Origin: Polyangiaceae bacterium
GTDB lineage: Bacteria > Myxococcota_A > Polyangia > Polyangiales > Polyangiaceae
Direction of reading: 5' to 3'
Assembly: GCA_016719945.1 (NCBI GenBank)
Contig: JADJYE010000008.1
Coordinates: 310,001 to 374,000 of the forward strand
DNA length: 64,000 nt
Part shown: piece by piece, positions 54,295 to 61,438 of the stretch
Layout of the letters: every line of letters begins with the position of its first letter
Position numbering within the stretch: position 1 is the stretch's first letter
Notes under the pieces: model-generated
What the model saw: only the letters and a program-made list of their open reading frames with translations
The model's database searches: none
What the model was told of the DNA's origin: nothing
Translations under genes and position numbers: made by a program

Positions 54295-56009
54295 ACGATC
54301 TGGCCCGGTTCACCCGCGCTCGAGATCTGCTCCTCGAGCTCGCGAGCGACTACGACGCGGCCCGGGCCCGCTTCGAATGGCCCGCGCTCGAGCGCTTCAA
54401 CTGGGCGCTCGACCATTTCGATCGCCTCGGCTCGGGGGAGGCGACTCGTGAGGAGCGCGCGCTCGTCATCGTGCACGACGACGGCCGGCGCGACGAGGCG
54501 ACCTTCGCGCAGCTCTCCGCGCGCTCGGACCAGGTCGCCGCCCTGCTCGCGGCAGGAGGCGTCGCGCGAGGCGACCGCGTCCTGCTCATGCTGCCCAACG
54601 TCGTCGAGCTGTGGCTCACGATGCTGGCCTGTATCAAGCTCGGCGCGGTCATCGTCCCCGCGACGTTGCTGCTCACGCGCGAAGACCTCGACGACCGCGT
54701 CGCCCGAGGGGGGGTGCGCCACGTGGTCACGGACGAGACCGGTCGATCGAAGGTCGAGGCGGTCCTCGGACTCACGGGGAGGTTCCTCGCTGGCGGGGCC
54801 GCCGAAGGATGGCGCAGCCTCTCCGAGGCGTCGTCGCTCGACGGCGCCACGCTCCGCACCACGCTCGTCGGCAAGACGCGCGCGACCGATCCGCTGCTCG
54901 TCTACTTCACGTCGGGCACCACGGCGAAGCCGAAGCTCGTCCTGCACACGCACCAGAGCTACCCGGTAGGTCACCTCACGACCATGTATTGGGTCGGCCT
55001 CCGGCCCGGGGACGTGCACTGGAACATCAGCTCACCCGGCTGGGCGAAGCACGCGTGGAGCAACGTGTTCGCGCCGTGGAACGCCGCCGCGACGGTGTTC
55101 GTGCACGCGACGGCGCGCTTCTCCGCCGCGCGCACGCTCGATCTGCTCGCGTCGGAGCCGATCACGACCCTGTGCGCCCCGCCGACCGTGTGGCGCATGC
55201 TCGTGCTCGAAGACCTGGCGGCGCGGCGCGTGTCGCTGCGCGAGGCGGTCGCTGCCGGCGAGCCGCTGAACCCGGAGGTCATCACCCAGGTCCAGCGCGC
55301 GTGGGGCCTCACCGTGAGAGACGGCTTCGGGCAGACCGAGACGACCGCCCTCGTCGGCAACAGCCCGGGCCAGACCGTCAGGCCTGGCTCGATGGGACGC
55401 CCCCTGCCGGGCTACGAGATCGTGCTGCTCGACAGCGACGGCCGCCCCGCCGAGGAAGGTGAGCTGTCGGTGGGCCTCACGCCGCGGCCGACGGGCGTCA
55501 TGGTCGGGTACGTCGACGACGACGCGATGACGGACCAGGTCACCCGCGACGGCCACTACCACACCGGCGACGTCGCGCGGCGCGACGCCGATGGGTACGT
55601 CACGTACGTCGGCCGCGCCGACGACGTGTTCAAGGCGAGCGACTACCGGATCAGCCCGTTCGAGCTCGAGAGCGTGCTCGTCGAGCACCCGGCGGTCGCC
55701 GAGGCCGCCGTGGTCCCGAGCCCAGATCCGGTGCGCACCGCCGTGCCCAAGGCGTTCGTCCTGCTCGCGCCCGGGCTCGCGCCGAGCGCCGAGCTCGCGA
55801 AGGAGATCGTCGCGTGGGTGAAGGAGCGCGTCGCCCCTTACAAACGCATTCGCCGGCTCGAGTTCGTCTCGCGCGACCCAGGCGAGGTGGGTGTCACCAT
55901 GCCCAAGACGATCAGCGGGAAGATCCGCCGCGTCGAGCTGCGCGCCCTCGAGGCAGCGCGGCCGCCGGGGGATCCCAGGCGGCCGAACGAGCACGTCGAC
56001 GGCGAGTAG
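54291..56009 (+). CDS. Acyl-CoA synthetase, AMP-forming (medium-chain type)
   Basis: 572 residues from ATG 54291, which overlaps the lipoprotein stop. The AMP-binding loop is VYFTSGTTAKPKLVLHTHQSY (SGTTxxPK). The adenine segment VRDGFGQTETTALVGN (Y/F-G-x-T-E) and the hinge HTGDVARRDADGYVTYVGRADDVFKASDYRISPFELESV are canonical, as is the C-terminal Lys region MPKTISGKIRRVEL. ACSM-type medium-chain or aryl acid synthetases share this composition. It activates a fatty or aromatic acid as a CoA thioester. Neighbours give no further clue. Convergent with the TPR protein (13-bp gap). Confidence 0.9.
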   Translation: MNDLARFTRARDLLLELASDYDAARARFEWPALERFNWALDHFDRLGSGEATREERALVIVHDDGRRDEATFAQLSARSDQVAALLAAGGVARGDRVLLMLPNVVELWLTMLACIKLGAVIVPATLLLTREDLDDRVARGGVRHVVTDETGRSKVEAVLGLTGRFLAGGAAEGWRSLSEASSLDGATLRTTLVGKTRATDPLLVYFTSGTTAKPKLVLHTHQSYPVGHLTTMYWVGLRPGDVHWNISSPGWAKHAWSNVFAPWNAAATVFVHATARFSAARTLDLLASEPITTLCAPPTVWRMLVLEDLAARRVSLREAVAAGEPLNPEVITQVQRAWGLTVRDGFGQTETTALVGNSPGQTVRPGSMGRPLPGYEIVLLDSDGRPAEEGELSVGLTPRPTGVMVGYVDDDAMTDQVTRDGHYHTGDVARRDADGYVTYVGRADDVFKASDYRISPFELESVLVEHPAVAEAAVVPSPDPVRTAVPKAFVLLAPGLAPSAELAKEIVAWVKERVAPYKRIRRLEFVSRDPGEVGVTMPKTISGKIRRVELRALEAARPPGDPRRPNEHVDGE

Positions 56010-56022
56010 CGGTCCGACGCCC

Positions 56023-58275
56023 TCAGGCGCGGTCGGAGGAGCCCGGCAGGTGAACGGCGCCGAGCTCCGCCTCGGCGACCTCGAGGCGCGAGCGCACCTC
56101 TTCGACGACGGGCAGGCTGCGGTGAGTCCCCAGGCCGCTAGCGATCGCCTCGAACGCGCGCCGGTTGAACGCGATGCCGACGGTCGAGCCCTTCTGGTGG
56201 TTGAGCGCCACGGAGTCCGAGAGGACGGCGAGCGCCTCCTCGGGCCGCTCGGCGGCGATCAGCGCGTCGGAGAGGCCGGCGGTGGTGCGGGCGAGCCCGA
56301 CCAGGTCCATCAGGCGCTGCTGCTCACCCAGGGCCGCCTGGAAATGGAGCAGCGCCTGCTCGACCTTGCCGCGCCGGAGCTGCAGCCGCCCCATCGTCTC
56401 GAGGACGCGGCCGTGCATGAAGAGATCGCGCAGCTTCTCGTAGCCTTGCTTGGCGGCGAGCGCGTGATCGAGCGCGCGGGAGAGCGCGTCGTCCTCGTGG
56501 CCGGGCTTCGCGGCGACGTGCAGCGGGATCTTCGAGGTGAGGTGATCGGTCTCGGCGATCTCGCGGATGGTCACGGTGTCTTCGGGTCGGTCATCGAACA
56601 CCTTACGTGACTGAGAGAGCAGCGCGACCGCGCGCACCGGGTCGCCCATCTTCATGTAGACGGCGGCCTGATCGTTCAACAAGCGAGCAGCCTGCAGCGC
56701 GTGACCGTCGTCGAGCAGCGTTCGGCTGGTCTCCGAGAGCTCGGCGAGCGCCTTCTCGAGCGACTCCAGGTCGCCGCGCTCACAGTGGACCGCAGCGAGG
56801 AGCTGCGCGACCGTGGCGAAGTCGTCCGGAGAGTCCTCCTTGGTGAGCGCGCGCTTCGCGGACTCGAGCGGCTGCAGCGCGCTCGTGAGATCGAACGTCG
56901 AGGTGGGTGCGTAGCCCTCGAGCCGGAGGCGGCCGAGCTGGATCAGCGCCCTCGTGCGCAGGCGGCGGCCGGCCTCGGAGTCGGGCAGGCCGATGGCCGC
57001 CTCGAGGGCGCGCCGCGCGAACGCCTCGGCCTGCGCGTGGGCGCCGAGGCTCGCTGCCTTGTTCGCGGCGAGCAGCGCTCGCTCGGCGGCCATCGCGAAA
57101 TCGCCGCTCTCGAACAGGTGCTCGCTCGCCCGCGCCGGGTTGTCGGCCGTGGTGCGGTGGCGCGGCTCGAAGGGGCGAGGGTTGGGGCGAGCCGGCGGCG
57201 CCGAAGCGGCCGCCGGCGTGGTCGGCGCGTGCACCGGCTCGGGGGCAGGGGCGCGCTCGTCGGACTTCGGCTCGACGACGGGGGGCGCCGCGACCTTCGG
57301 CTCCGGCGCTGGAGGCGTGGGCTTCTTGGGCTCGGGCGGGGGGGCGACCTCCGGTCCGGACGGCCGCGCCGGCGGACCGTGGGCGCCGCCCTCGAGGGGC
57401 GCGAAGCGGGCCGTATCGAACAGCTCCGGGGGGAAGTCTTCGGCAGGCGGATCCTCGGGGATCGGGCTCAACAGCTCCGCCGCGCGGCGGTGGAGCACCG
57501 CGCGGAGCGACGGCAGGAGCCCCGCGCGAAAGATGTGCGCGTGCCCGGCGTCGAGCGCGAAGGTCCCGTCACCGCGGTCCTCGATCGGCAAGCCGGAGTC
57601 TCTCGCGATCTGCAGGTGCTTGAGCACTTCCATCGGCGGCTGGCCCAGGAGCTCGGACAAGAGCGGCAGCTCGAACGCCGGCCCGACCACGCTCGCGGCG
57701 CGCAAGATGAACCGCGTCTCCGGCGGCAGGAGCGAGGGCGAGAACGACGCGGGCGGCGGCGGCGGCGGCGCGTGCAGCACCGACTCCTCCCCCTCGGTCT
57801 TCGTCAGCGCATGCTGCAGCTCGAGCGCGAGCCCCGAGGGCTCGGCGCTCTTGAAGCCGAGCACCAGCGGGACCTTGAGCCACCCTGGCCGCTCGAGCAC
57901 CTGCCGGAGCGCGTCGAGGGTCGCGTCGTCCGCGGAGTCGACCGAGTCGAGCACGATGCACGCCGGACCCTTCGCGAGCCTGTTGGCCTCGTGGACGATC
58001 TGCCCCAGGGCGCCCTTGGCGCTCAGCGTCTCGCCAAGCACGCGGCGCCCGAGCTCGAAGACCTGGTGGCGAGCTTGCTCGATGAGCGGCTCGCCCTCCC
58101 CCATGAGGAAGTGGATCCGCTGCGCGAGCGCGAGCAGCGGACCGAAGGTCTCGCGGGGCACGTCGCAGGAGATGCGGACGACGGTGGCGCCGAGCTTCGC
58201 GGGGAGCGGGACGAACGACGCGCCGAGGACGGCGGTCGACTTCCCTTGGAAGATTCGATGCTGGAGGGCTTCCAT
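56023..58275 (-). CDS. TPR-rich ATPase-like protein without a P-loop
   Basis: 750 residues from ATG 58275. The N-terminal 250 residues are arranged like the AAA/STAND ATPase core, including a Walker B-like strand ACIVLDSVDSADDATLDAL, but the position of Walker A reads FVPLPAKLGATVVRISC with no GxxxxGK. Then comes a roughly 80-residue Pro/Ala-rich linker (EPKKPTPPAPEPKVAAPP) and about nine TPR-like helix pairs (AERALLAANKAASLGAHAQAEAFARRAL; AALGEQQRLMDLVGLARTTAGLSDAL). Such a layout matches STAND-like regulators or adenylate-cyclase-associated TPR proteins that have lost ATP binding. No DNA-binding domain is seen. Role unknown. Confidence 0.68.
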   Translation of the reverse strand: MEALQHRIFQGKSTAVLGASFVPLPAKLGATVVRISCDVPRETFGPLLALAQRIHFLMGEGEPLIEQARHQVFELGRRVLGETLSAKGALGQIVHEANRLAKGPACIVLDSVDSADDATLDALRQVLERPGWLKVPLVLGFKSAEPSGLALELQHALTKTEGEESVLHAPPPPPPASFSPSLLPPETRFILRAASVVGPAFELPLLSELLGQPPMEVLKHLQIARDSGLPIEDRGDGTFALDAGHAHIFRAGLLPSLRAVLHRRAAELLSPIPEDPPAEDFPPELFDTARFAPLEGGAHGPPARPSGPEVAPPPEPKKPTPPAPEPKVAAPPVVEPKSDERAPAPEPVHAPTTPAAASAPPARPNPRPFEPRHRTTADNPARASEHLFESGDFAMAAERALLAANKAASLGAHAQAEAFARRALEAAIGLPDSEAGRRLRTRALIQLGRLRLEGYAPTSTFDLTSALQPLESAKRALTKEDSPDDFATVAQLLAAVHCERGDLESLEKALAELSETSRTLLDDGHALQAARLLNDQAAVYMKMGDPVRAVALLSQSRKVFDDRPEDTVTIREIAETDHLTSKIPLHVAAKPGHEDDALSRALDHALAAKQGYEKLRDLFMHGRVLETMGRLQLRRGKVEQALLHFQAALGEQQRLMDLVGLARTTAGLSDALIAAERPEEALAVLSDSVALNHQKGSTVGIAFNRRAFEAIASGLGTHRSLPVVEEVRSRLEVAEAELGAVHLPGSSDRA

Positions 58276-58322
58276 GGGCCCGGGAGCATACTCGGACGAG
58301 CAGGCACGTCGAGGCGCCCCGG

Positions 58323-58361
58323 TTGACGAGCGCTCACAAAATGACATACGGTTCTGTTTGT
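58323..58361 (+). promoter_or_regulatory. Candidate promoter and operator of the TetR gene
   Basis: TTGACG (58323-58328) and TACGGT (58347-58352) are separated by 18 bp and resemble a sigma-70 promoter. An imperfect palindrome from ACAAA (58336) to TTTGT (58361) covers the -10 region, and contains ATGACA, which is also found in the perfect palindrome downstream of the gene. Overlap of operator and -10 is typical of an autorepressed TetR gene. Inference. Confidence 0.45.
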
Positions 58362-58362
58362 C

Positions 58363-59001
58363 GTGCCCAAGCTGCGAGACCCCGAAGCCCGCGCGCTCGA
58401 GCGCCGCGCCCAGATCCTCAGCGAGGCGGTGAAGGTCTTCGGTGACAAAGGCTTCCACGGCGCGAGCATCGCGGACATCGCGAAGCGCACGGGCCTCGGC
58501 CACGGCACCTTCTACCGCTACTTCAAGAACAAGCTCGATATCTTCGACGCGGTGATCGGCACCATCACCGAGGCCATCCGGGCGATGGTCGTCGACGAGG
58601 GCGCGACCGAGTCGCACACGCTCGACGCCTACCGCGCGCAGCTCGAGCGGATCGGGCAGAGGTTCTTCTCGATCTTCGAGGAGCACGAGGCCCTCGCGAG
58701 GCTGGTTTTCCGCGAGGGGCTCACCGTCGACGCGGCGATCGGCCGCAAGGTGCGCGACGTCATGGAGCTCTTCGTGGAGATGACGCGCGCGTACCTCGAG
58801 AACGGCCGGCAGAGGGGCTTCTTGCGTGGCGACCTCGACACCGAGATCACCGCGCGCGCGATCAACGCCATGATCTTCGAGGGCATCGAGCAGGTCTCGA
58901 ACAGCCGAAGCCCTCGCGTCTTGGGGGAGCGCTGGCGCAAGGCGGTCATCCGCTTGATGCTCGACGGCATGCGCGCCGCCCCTCCCTCCCCGAGCGCGTG
59001 A
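58363..59001 (+). CDS. TetR/AcrR-family transcriptional regulator
   Basis: 212 residues from GTG 58363. The helix-turn-helix RAQILSEAVKVFGDKGFHGASIADIAKRTGLGHGTFYRYFKNKLDIF is diagnostic of TetR (AAxxxFxxxGYxxTSxxxIA..G.sxGtxYxyFxsK). The C-terminal ligand domain is all-helical (LDAYRAQLERIGQRFFSIFEEHEALARLV). It probably represses the following operon of the 188-residue protein and SDR, with lipid-like or hydrophobic ligand as is common for the family. Candidate operators lie both upstream (58336-58361) and downstream (59044-59059). Confidence 0.9.
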   Translation: MPKLRDPEARALERRAQILSEAVKVFGDKGFHGASIADIAKRTGLGHGTFYRYFKNKLDIFDAVIGTITEAIRAMVVDEGATESHTLDAYRAQLERIGQRFFSIFEEHEALARLVFREGLTVDAAIGRKVRDVMELFVEMTRAYLENGRQRGFLRGDLDTEITARAINAMIFEGIEQVSNSRSPRVLGERWRKAVIRLMLDGMRAAPPSPSA

Positions 59002-59043
59002 AGGGCCCTGCGAAGAGCGAGGCCACGATTCGAAATGAAAACG

Positions 59044-59059
59044 GAATGACACGTCATTC
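59044..59059 (+). promoter_or_regulatory. Perfect palindrome upstream of the TetR-linked operon
   Basis: GAATGAC-AC-GTCATTC has perfect 7-bp arms and lies 16 bp before the start codon of the 188-residue protein, next to the AGGAGGAGG ribosome site. The arm shares AATGAC with the imperfect palindrome in the TetR promoter. It is the best candidate operator for the adjacent TetR regulator. Confidence 0.5.
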
Positions 59060-59075
59060 ACCAGGAGGAGGAGCC

Positions 59076-59642
59076 ATGGAAGGTCAGGTCGTGTTGGGCA
59101 GTGGGGAGCAGCGGGCCGAGGGCGCGGGTCAGGCCAACGGGGGGCTCGACGGCCTCGCGAGGCTGACCGAAGCCGAGCTCGCGAGGCGCTATGAGGCCGG
59201 CTCGGCCTCGGCGGAGCTCTTGCGCCTCGAGGGGCGGCCCAAGGGAAGGATGCTCACCGTGCGGGGGCTGGCGACCGGTCGGCCCTACGAGGCGCTGCGC
59301 CGCTTCGCCGGCCACGGGGCGTTCCCTTGGGGCGGCAAGAGCTTCTTCAAGGTCGACGCCGAGCGAGGTCGTGGCATCAACCGAGTACGCCTCGGCGGCG
59401 CGCGCTTCGAGTGGTACCCGTTCGACACCCGGCTCGACGTCTCGCTGCTCGACGGTCGGCCGACCCTCTTGCTCGACTACGACAAGCCGGAGAACCCCTT
59501 CTTCATCCGCAGGATCCGCGACGAGCTGCGCGCGATCGCCCCCGGGCTGTTCCTCGGCCCCGCCATGTGGCGCGACGATCGTGGGGGCGCGGCGTTCGTC
59601 CTCTGGTTCGCGCTCGACCTCAACGCGCCGGAGCCCACCTGA
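59076..59642 (+). CDS. Protein of unknown function (188 residues) in a TetR-linked operon
   Basis: Starts at ATG 59076 behind a strong AGGAGGAGG. No signal peptide or transmembrane helix. Residues about 55-125 (GRPKGRMLTVRGLATGRPYEALRRF; FPWGGKSFFKVDAERGRGINRVRLGGARFEWYPFDTRLDVSLLDG) read as a beta-rich lipocalin- or DUF-like domain, but I do not recognise it. The final part has LFLGPAMWRDDRGGAAFVLWFAL. It is followed 1 bp later by an SDR gene. The pairing with an SDR under TetR control suggests a small lipid or aromatic metabolite pathway; this is inference. Confidence 0.62.
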   Translation: MEGQVVLGSGEQRAEGAGQANGGLDGLARLTEAELARRYEAGSASAELLRLEGRPKGRMLTVRGLATGRPYEALRRFAGHGAFPWGGKSFFKVDAERGRGINRVRLGGARFEWYPFDTRLDVSLLDGRPTLLLDYDKPENPFFIRRIRDELRAIAPGLFLGPAMWRDDRGGAAFVLWFALDLNAPEPT

Positions 59643-59643
59643 C

Positions 59644-60432
59644 ATGCGCGGCACGGCTCTGGTGACCGGCGCAGGGAGCGGCATCGGCCGAGAGATCACC
59701 CGCGAGCTGCTGCGCCGGGGTGTCTCGGTGGTCGGCGTGGCCCTCGGGCAGGGCGAGCTCGACGCCCTCGAGCGTGAAACGGCCGGCTCGAGCGCGACGC
59801 TCTGCACGCTGCGCCTCGACCTGACCGAGAAGGACGCGGCGGCGAGCGTGTTGAGAGAGGTCGACAGGCGCGGCCTCACGGTCGACACCCTCGTCAACTG
59901 CGCCGGCGTCGGGCTGTACGGCGAGCACCTGGACCTCGACGACGCCGCCGTCGACCGCATGATCGCGCTCAACGTGGCGGCGCTCACCTCGCTGTCGACC
60001 GCGTTCGCGCGACGCATGACGCGCGCGGGGCGCGGGCGCATCCTCAACGTCGCGTCGACCGCGGCCTTCCAGCCGCTGCCGCGGCTCTGTGCCTATGCCG
60101 CGACGAAGCACTACGTCGCGGCGTTCACCCTCGGCCTCGCGGAGGAGCTCGCGGGCACCGGGGTCATCGTCTCGCTGCTGTGCCCTGGGATCACCGCCAC
60201 GCCGTTCATCGAGGGCGCCGGCGTCGGCAGCGGCACGCCGACCGATCGGCTGGCGCGCAGGCTCGCGATGAGCCCCGAGGCGGTGGCCGTCGAGGCGGTC
60301 GACGGCCTCGAGCGCGGCCGCGGGCTCGTCATCGCCGGACGCCGCAACCGCGCTCACTACGCGCTGACGCGCGCGCTGCCGGAGCGCACCTTCACGCGCG
60401 TCTTCGGGCGCGTCACGCGGGCGGCGGGCTGA
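59644..60432 (+). CDS. Short-chain dehydrogenase/reductase
   Basis: 262 residues. The cofactor loop is ALVTGAGSGIGREITREL (TGxxxGIG). VNCAGVGLYGEHLD is the NAG-type motif, and the catalytic pair is in YAATKHYVAAFTLGLAEEL (YxxxK), preceded by ILNVASTAAF. The final VLVIAGRRNRAHYALTRALPERTFTRVFGRVTR tail is longer than usual. It starts 1 bp after the preceding gene and should be translated with it. Substrate unknown; the TetR regulator upstream probably senses it or a related ligand. Confidence 0.9.
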   Translation: MRGTALVTGAGSGIGREITRELLRRGVSVVGVALGQGELDALERETAGSSATLCTLRLDLTEKDAAASVLREVDRRGLTVDTLVNCAGVGLYGEHLDLDDAAVDRMIALNVAALTSLSTAFARRMTRAGRGRILNVASTAAFQPLPRLCAYAATKHYVAAFTLGLAEELAGTGVIVSLLCPGITATPFIEGAGVGSGTPTDRLARRLAMSPEAVAVEAVDGLERGRGLVIAGRRNRAHYALTRALPERTFTRVFGRVTRAAG

Positions 60433-60474
60433 GCCCGGGGGAGCGCCCCACTTCGTCGAGCTCGACGGCGGAGC

Positions 60475-61427
60475 TCAACCTGCGAAGGCGTCGGTCGCCG
60501 CGATGAGCTCGTGCAAGATGCCGGGCTCCATCGCGGAGTGACCGGCGTCGGGCACGATCACGAGCTTCGCCTCGGGCCATGCGCGCGACAGATCGAAGGC
60601 GCTCTCGGCCGGGCACACGACGTCGTACCGCCCTTGGACGATCACCGCCGGGATGTGGCGGAGCTTCGAGACCTCGTCGAGCAGCTGGGTCTCTTTGTCG
60701 AAGAACCCGCGGTTCACGAAGTAGTGGCACTCGATGCGCGCAAACGCGAGCGCGAACTCGTCGCCGCCCATCCGCGCGATCAGGTCGGGGTTTTCGTAGA
60801 GGCAGCTCGTCGACCCCTCCCAGATGCTCCACGCGCGGGCCGCGGCGAGCGCCACCTTGGGGTCGGCGGACGTGAGCCTCGCGTGGTACGCCGACAGCAG
60901 ATCGCCGCGCTCTGCGGGCGGGATCGGCTCGAGGTAAGACTGCCAAGGCTCCGGGAACAGGCGGTTGGCACCCTCCTGGTAGAACCAGTCGATCTCCCAC
61001 TTCCGGAGCAGGAAGATGCCCCTTAGGACGAGCTCGGTGACGCGCCCGGGGTGGGCCTCTGCGTACGCGAGGGCGAGCGTCGAGCCCCACGAGCCCCCGA
61101 ACACGAGCCACTTGTCGATGCCCAGGTGCGCGCGCAGCCGCTCCATGTCGGAGACGAGCGCGTGTGTGGTGTTGTCCTCGAGCAGGCGTGAGGCGTGCTG
61201 CGCCCGCAGCCGCGCTGGTCGAACAGGATGATGCGGTACTTCTTGGGGTCGAAGAAGCGCCTGTGCTTGGGATCGCTGCCCCCGCCTGGGCCGCCATGCA
61301 CGAACACGGCGGGCTTACCGGCCGGGTTGCCCGACTGCTCCCAGTAGATCGTGTGGACGTCCGACACCGCGAGCATGCCCTCTTCGTAGGGCTCGACGGG
61401 CGGGTAGAAGGTGCGGCGCTCGCTCAT
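60475..61427 (-). CDS. pip: Proline iminopeptidase (frameshifted)
   Basis: Prolyl aminopeptidase removes N-terminal proline from peptides (family S33, alpha/beta hydrolase). Reading from ATG 61427: ERRTFYPPVEPYEEGML, VFVHGGPGGGSDPKHRRFFD (the family HGGPGGG oxyanion signature) and DQRGCGRSTPHA near 61190. Here the frame is lost, since the continuation LLEDNTTHALVSDMERLR is in the neighbouring frame; one base is missing or two are extra near 61182-61187. After it, WLVFGGSWGSTLALAYAE holds the nucleophile (GGSWGS), and PAVIVQGRYDVVCPAESA with VPDAGHSAMEPG the Asp and His. All catalytic residues are present, so the gene looks functional apart from the indel. Confidence 0.9.
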
Positions 61428-61438
61428 GGTCGGGGAGC

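Noticed and set aside
51846..55019. A 1057-codon open frame on the minus strand spanning several plus-strand genes
   Set aside because: Only its 3' 210 codons (HD protein) resemble a protein; the rest is Arg/Ala/Pro-rich and antisense to convincing genes. GC bias leaves such frames open by chance.
60454..60467. Palindrome CGTCGAGCTCGACG between convergent genes as a terminator
   Set aside because: It has no loop or T-tract and consists of common GC-rich codon-like motifs, so support is insufficient.
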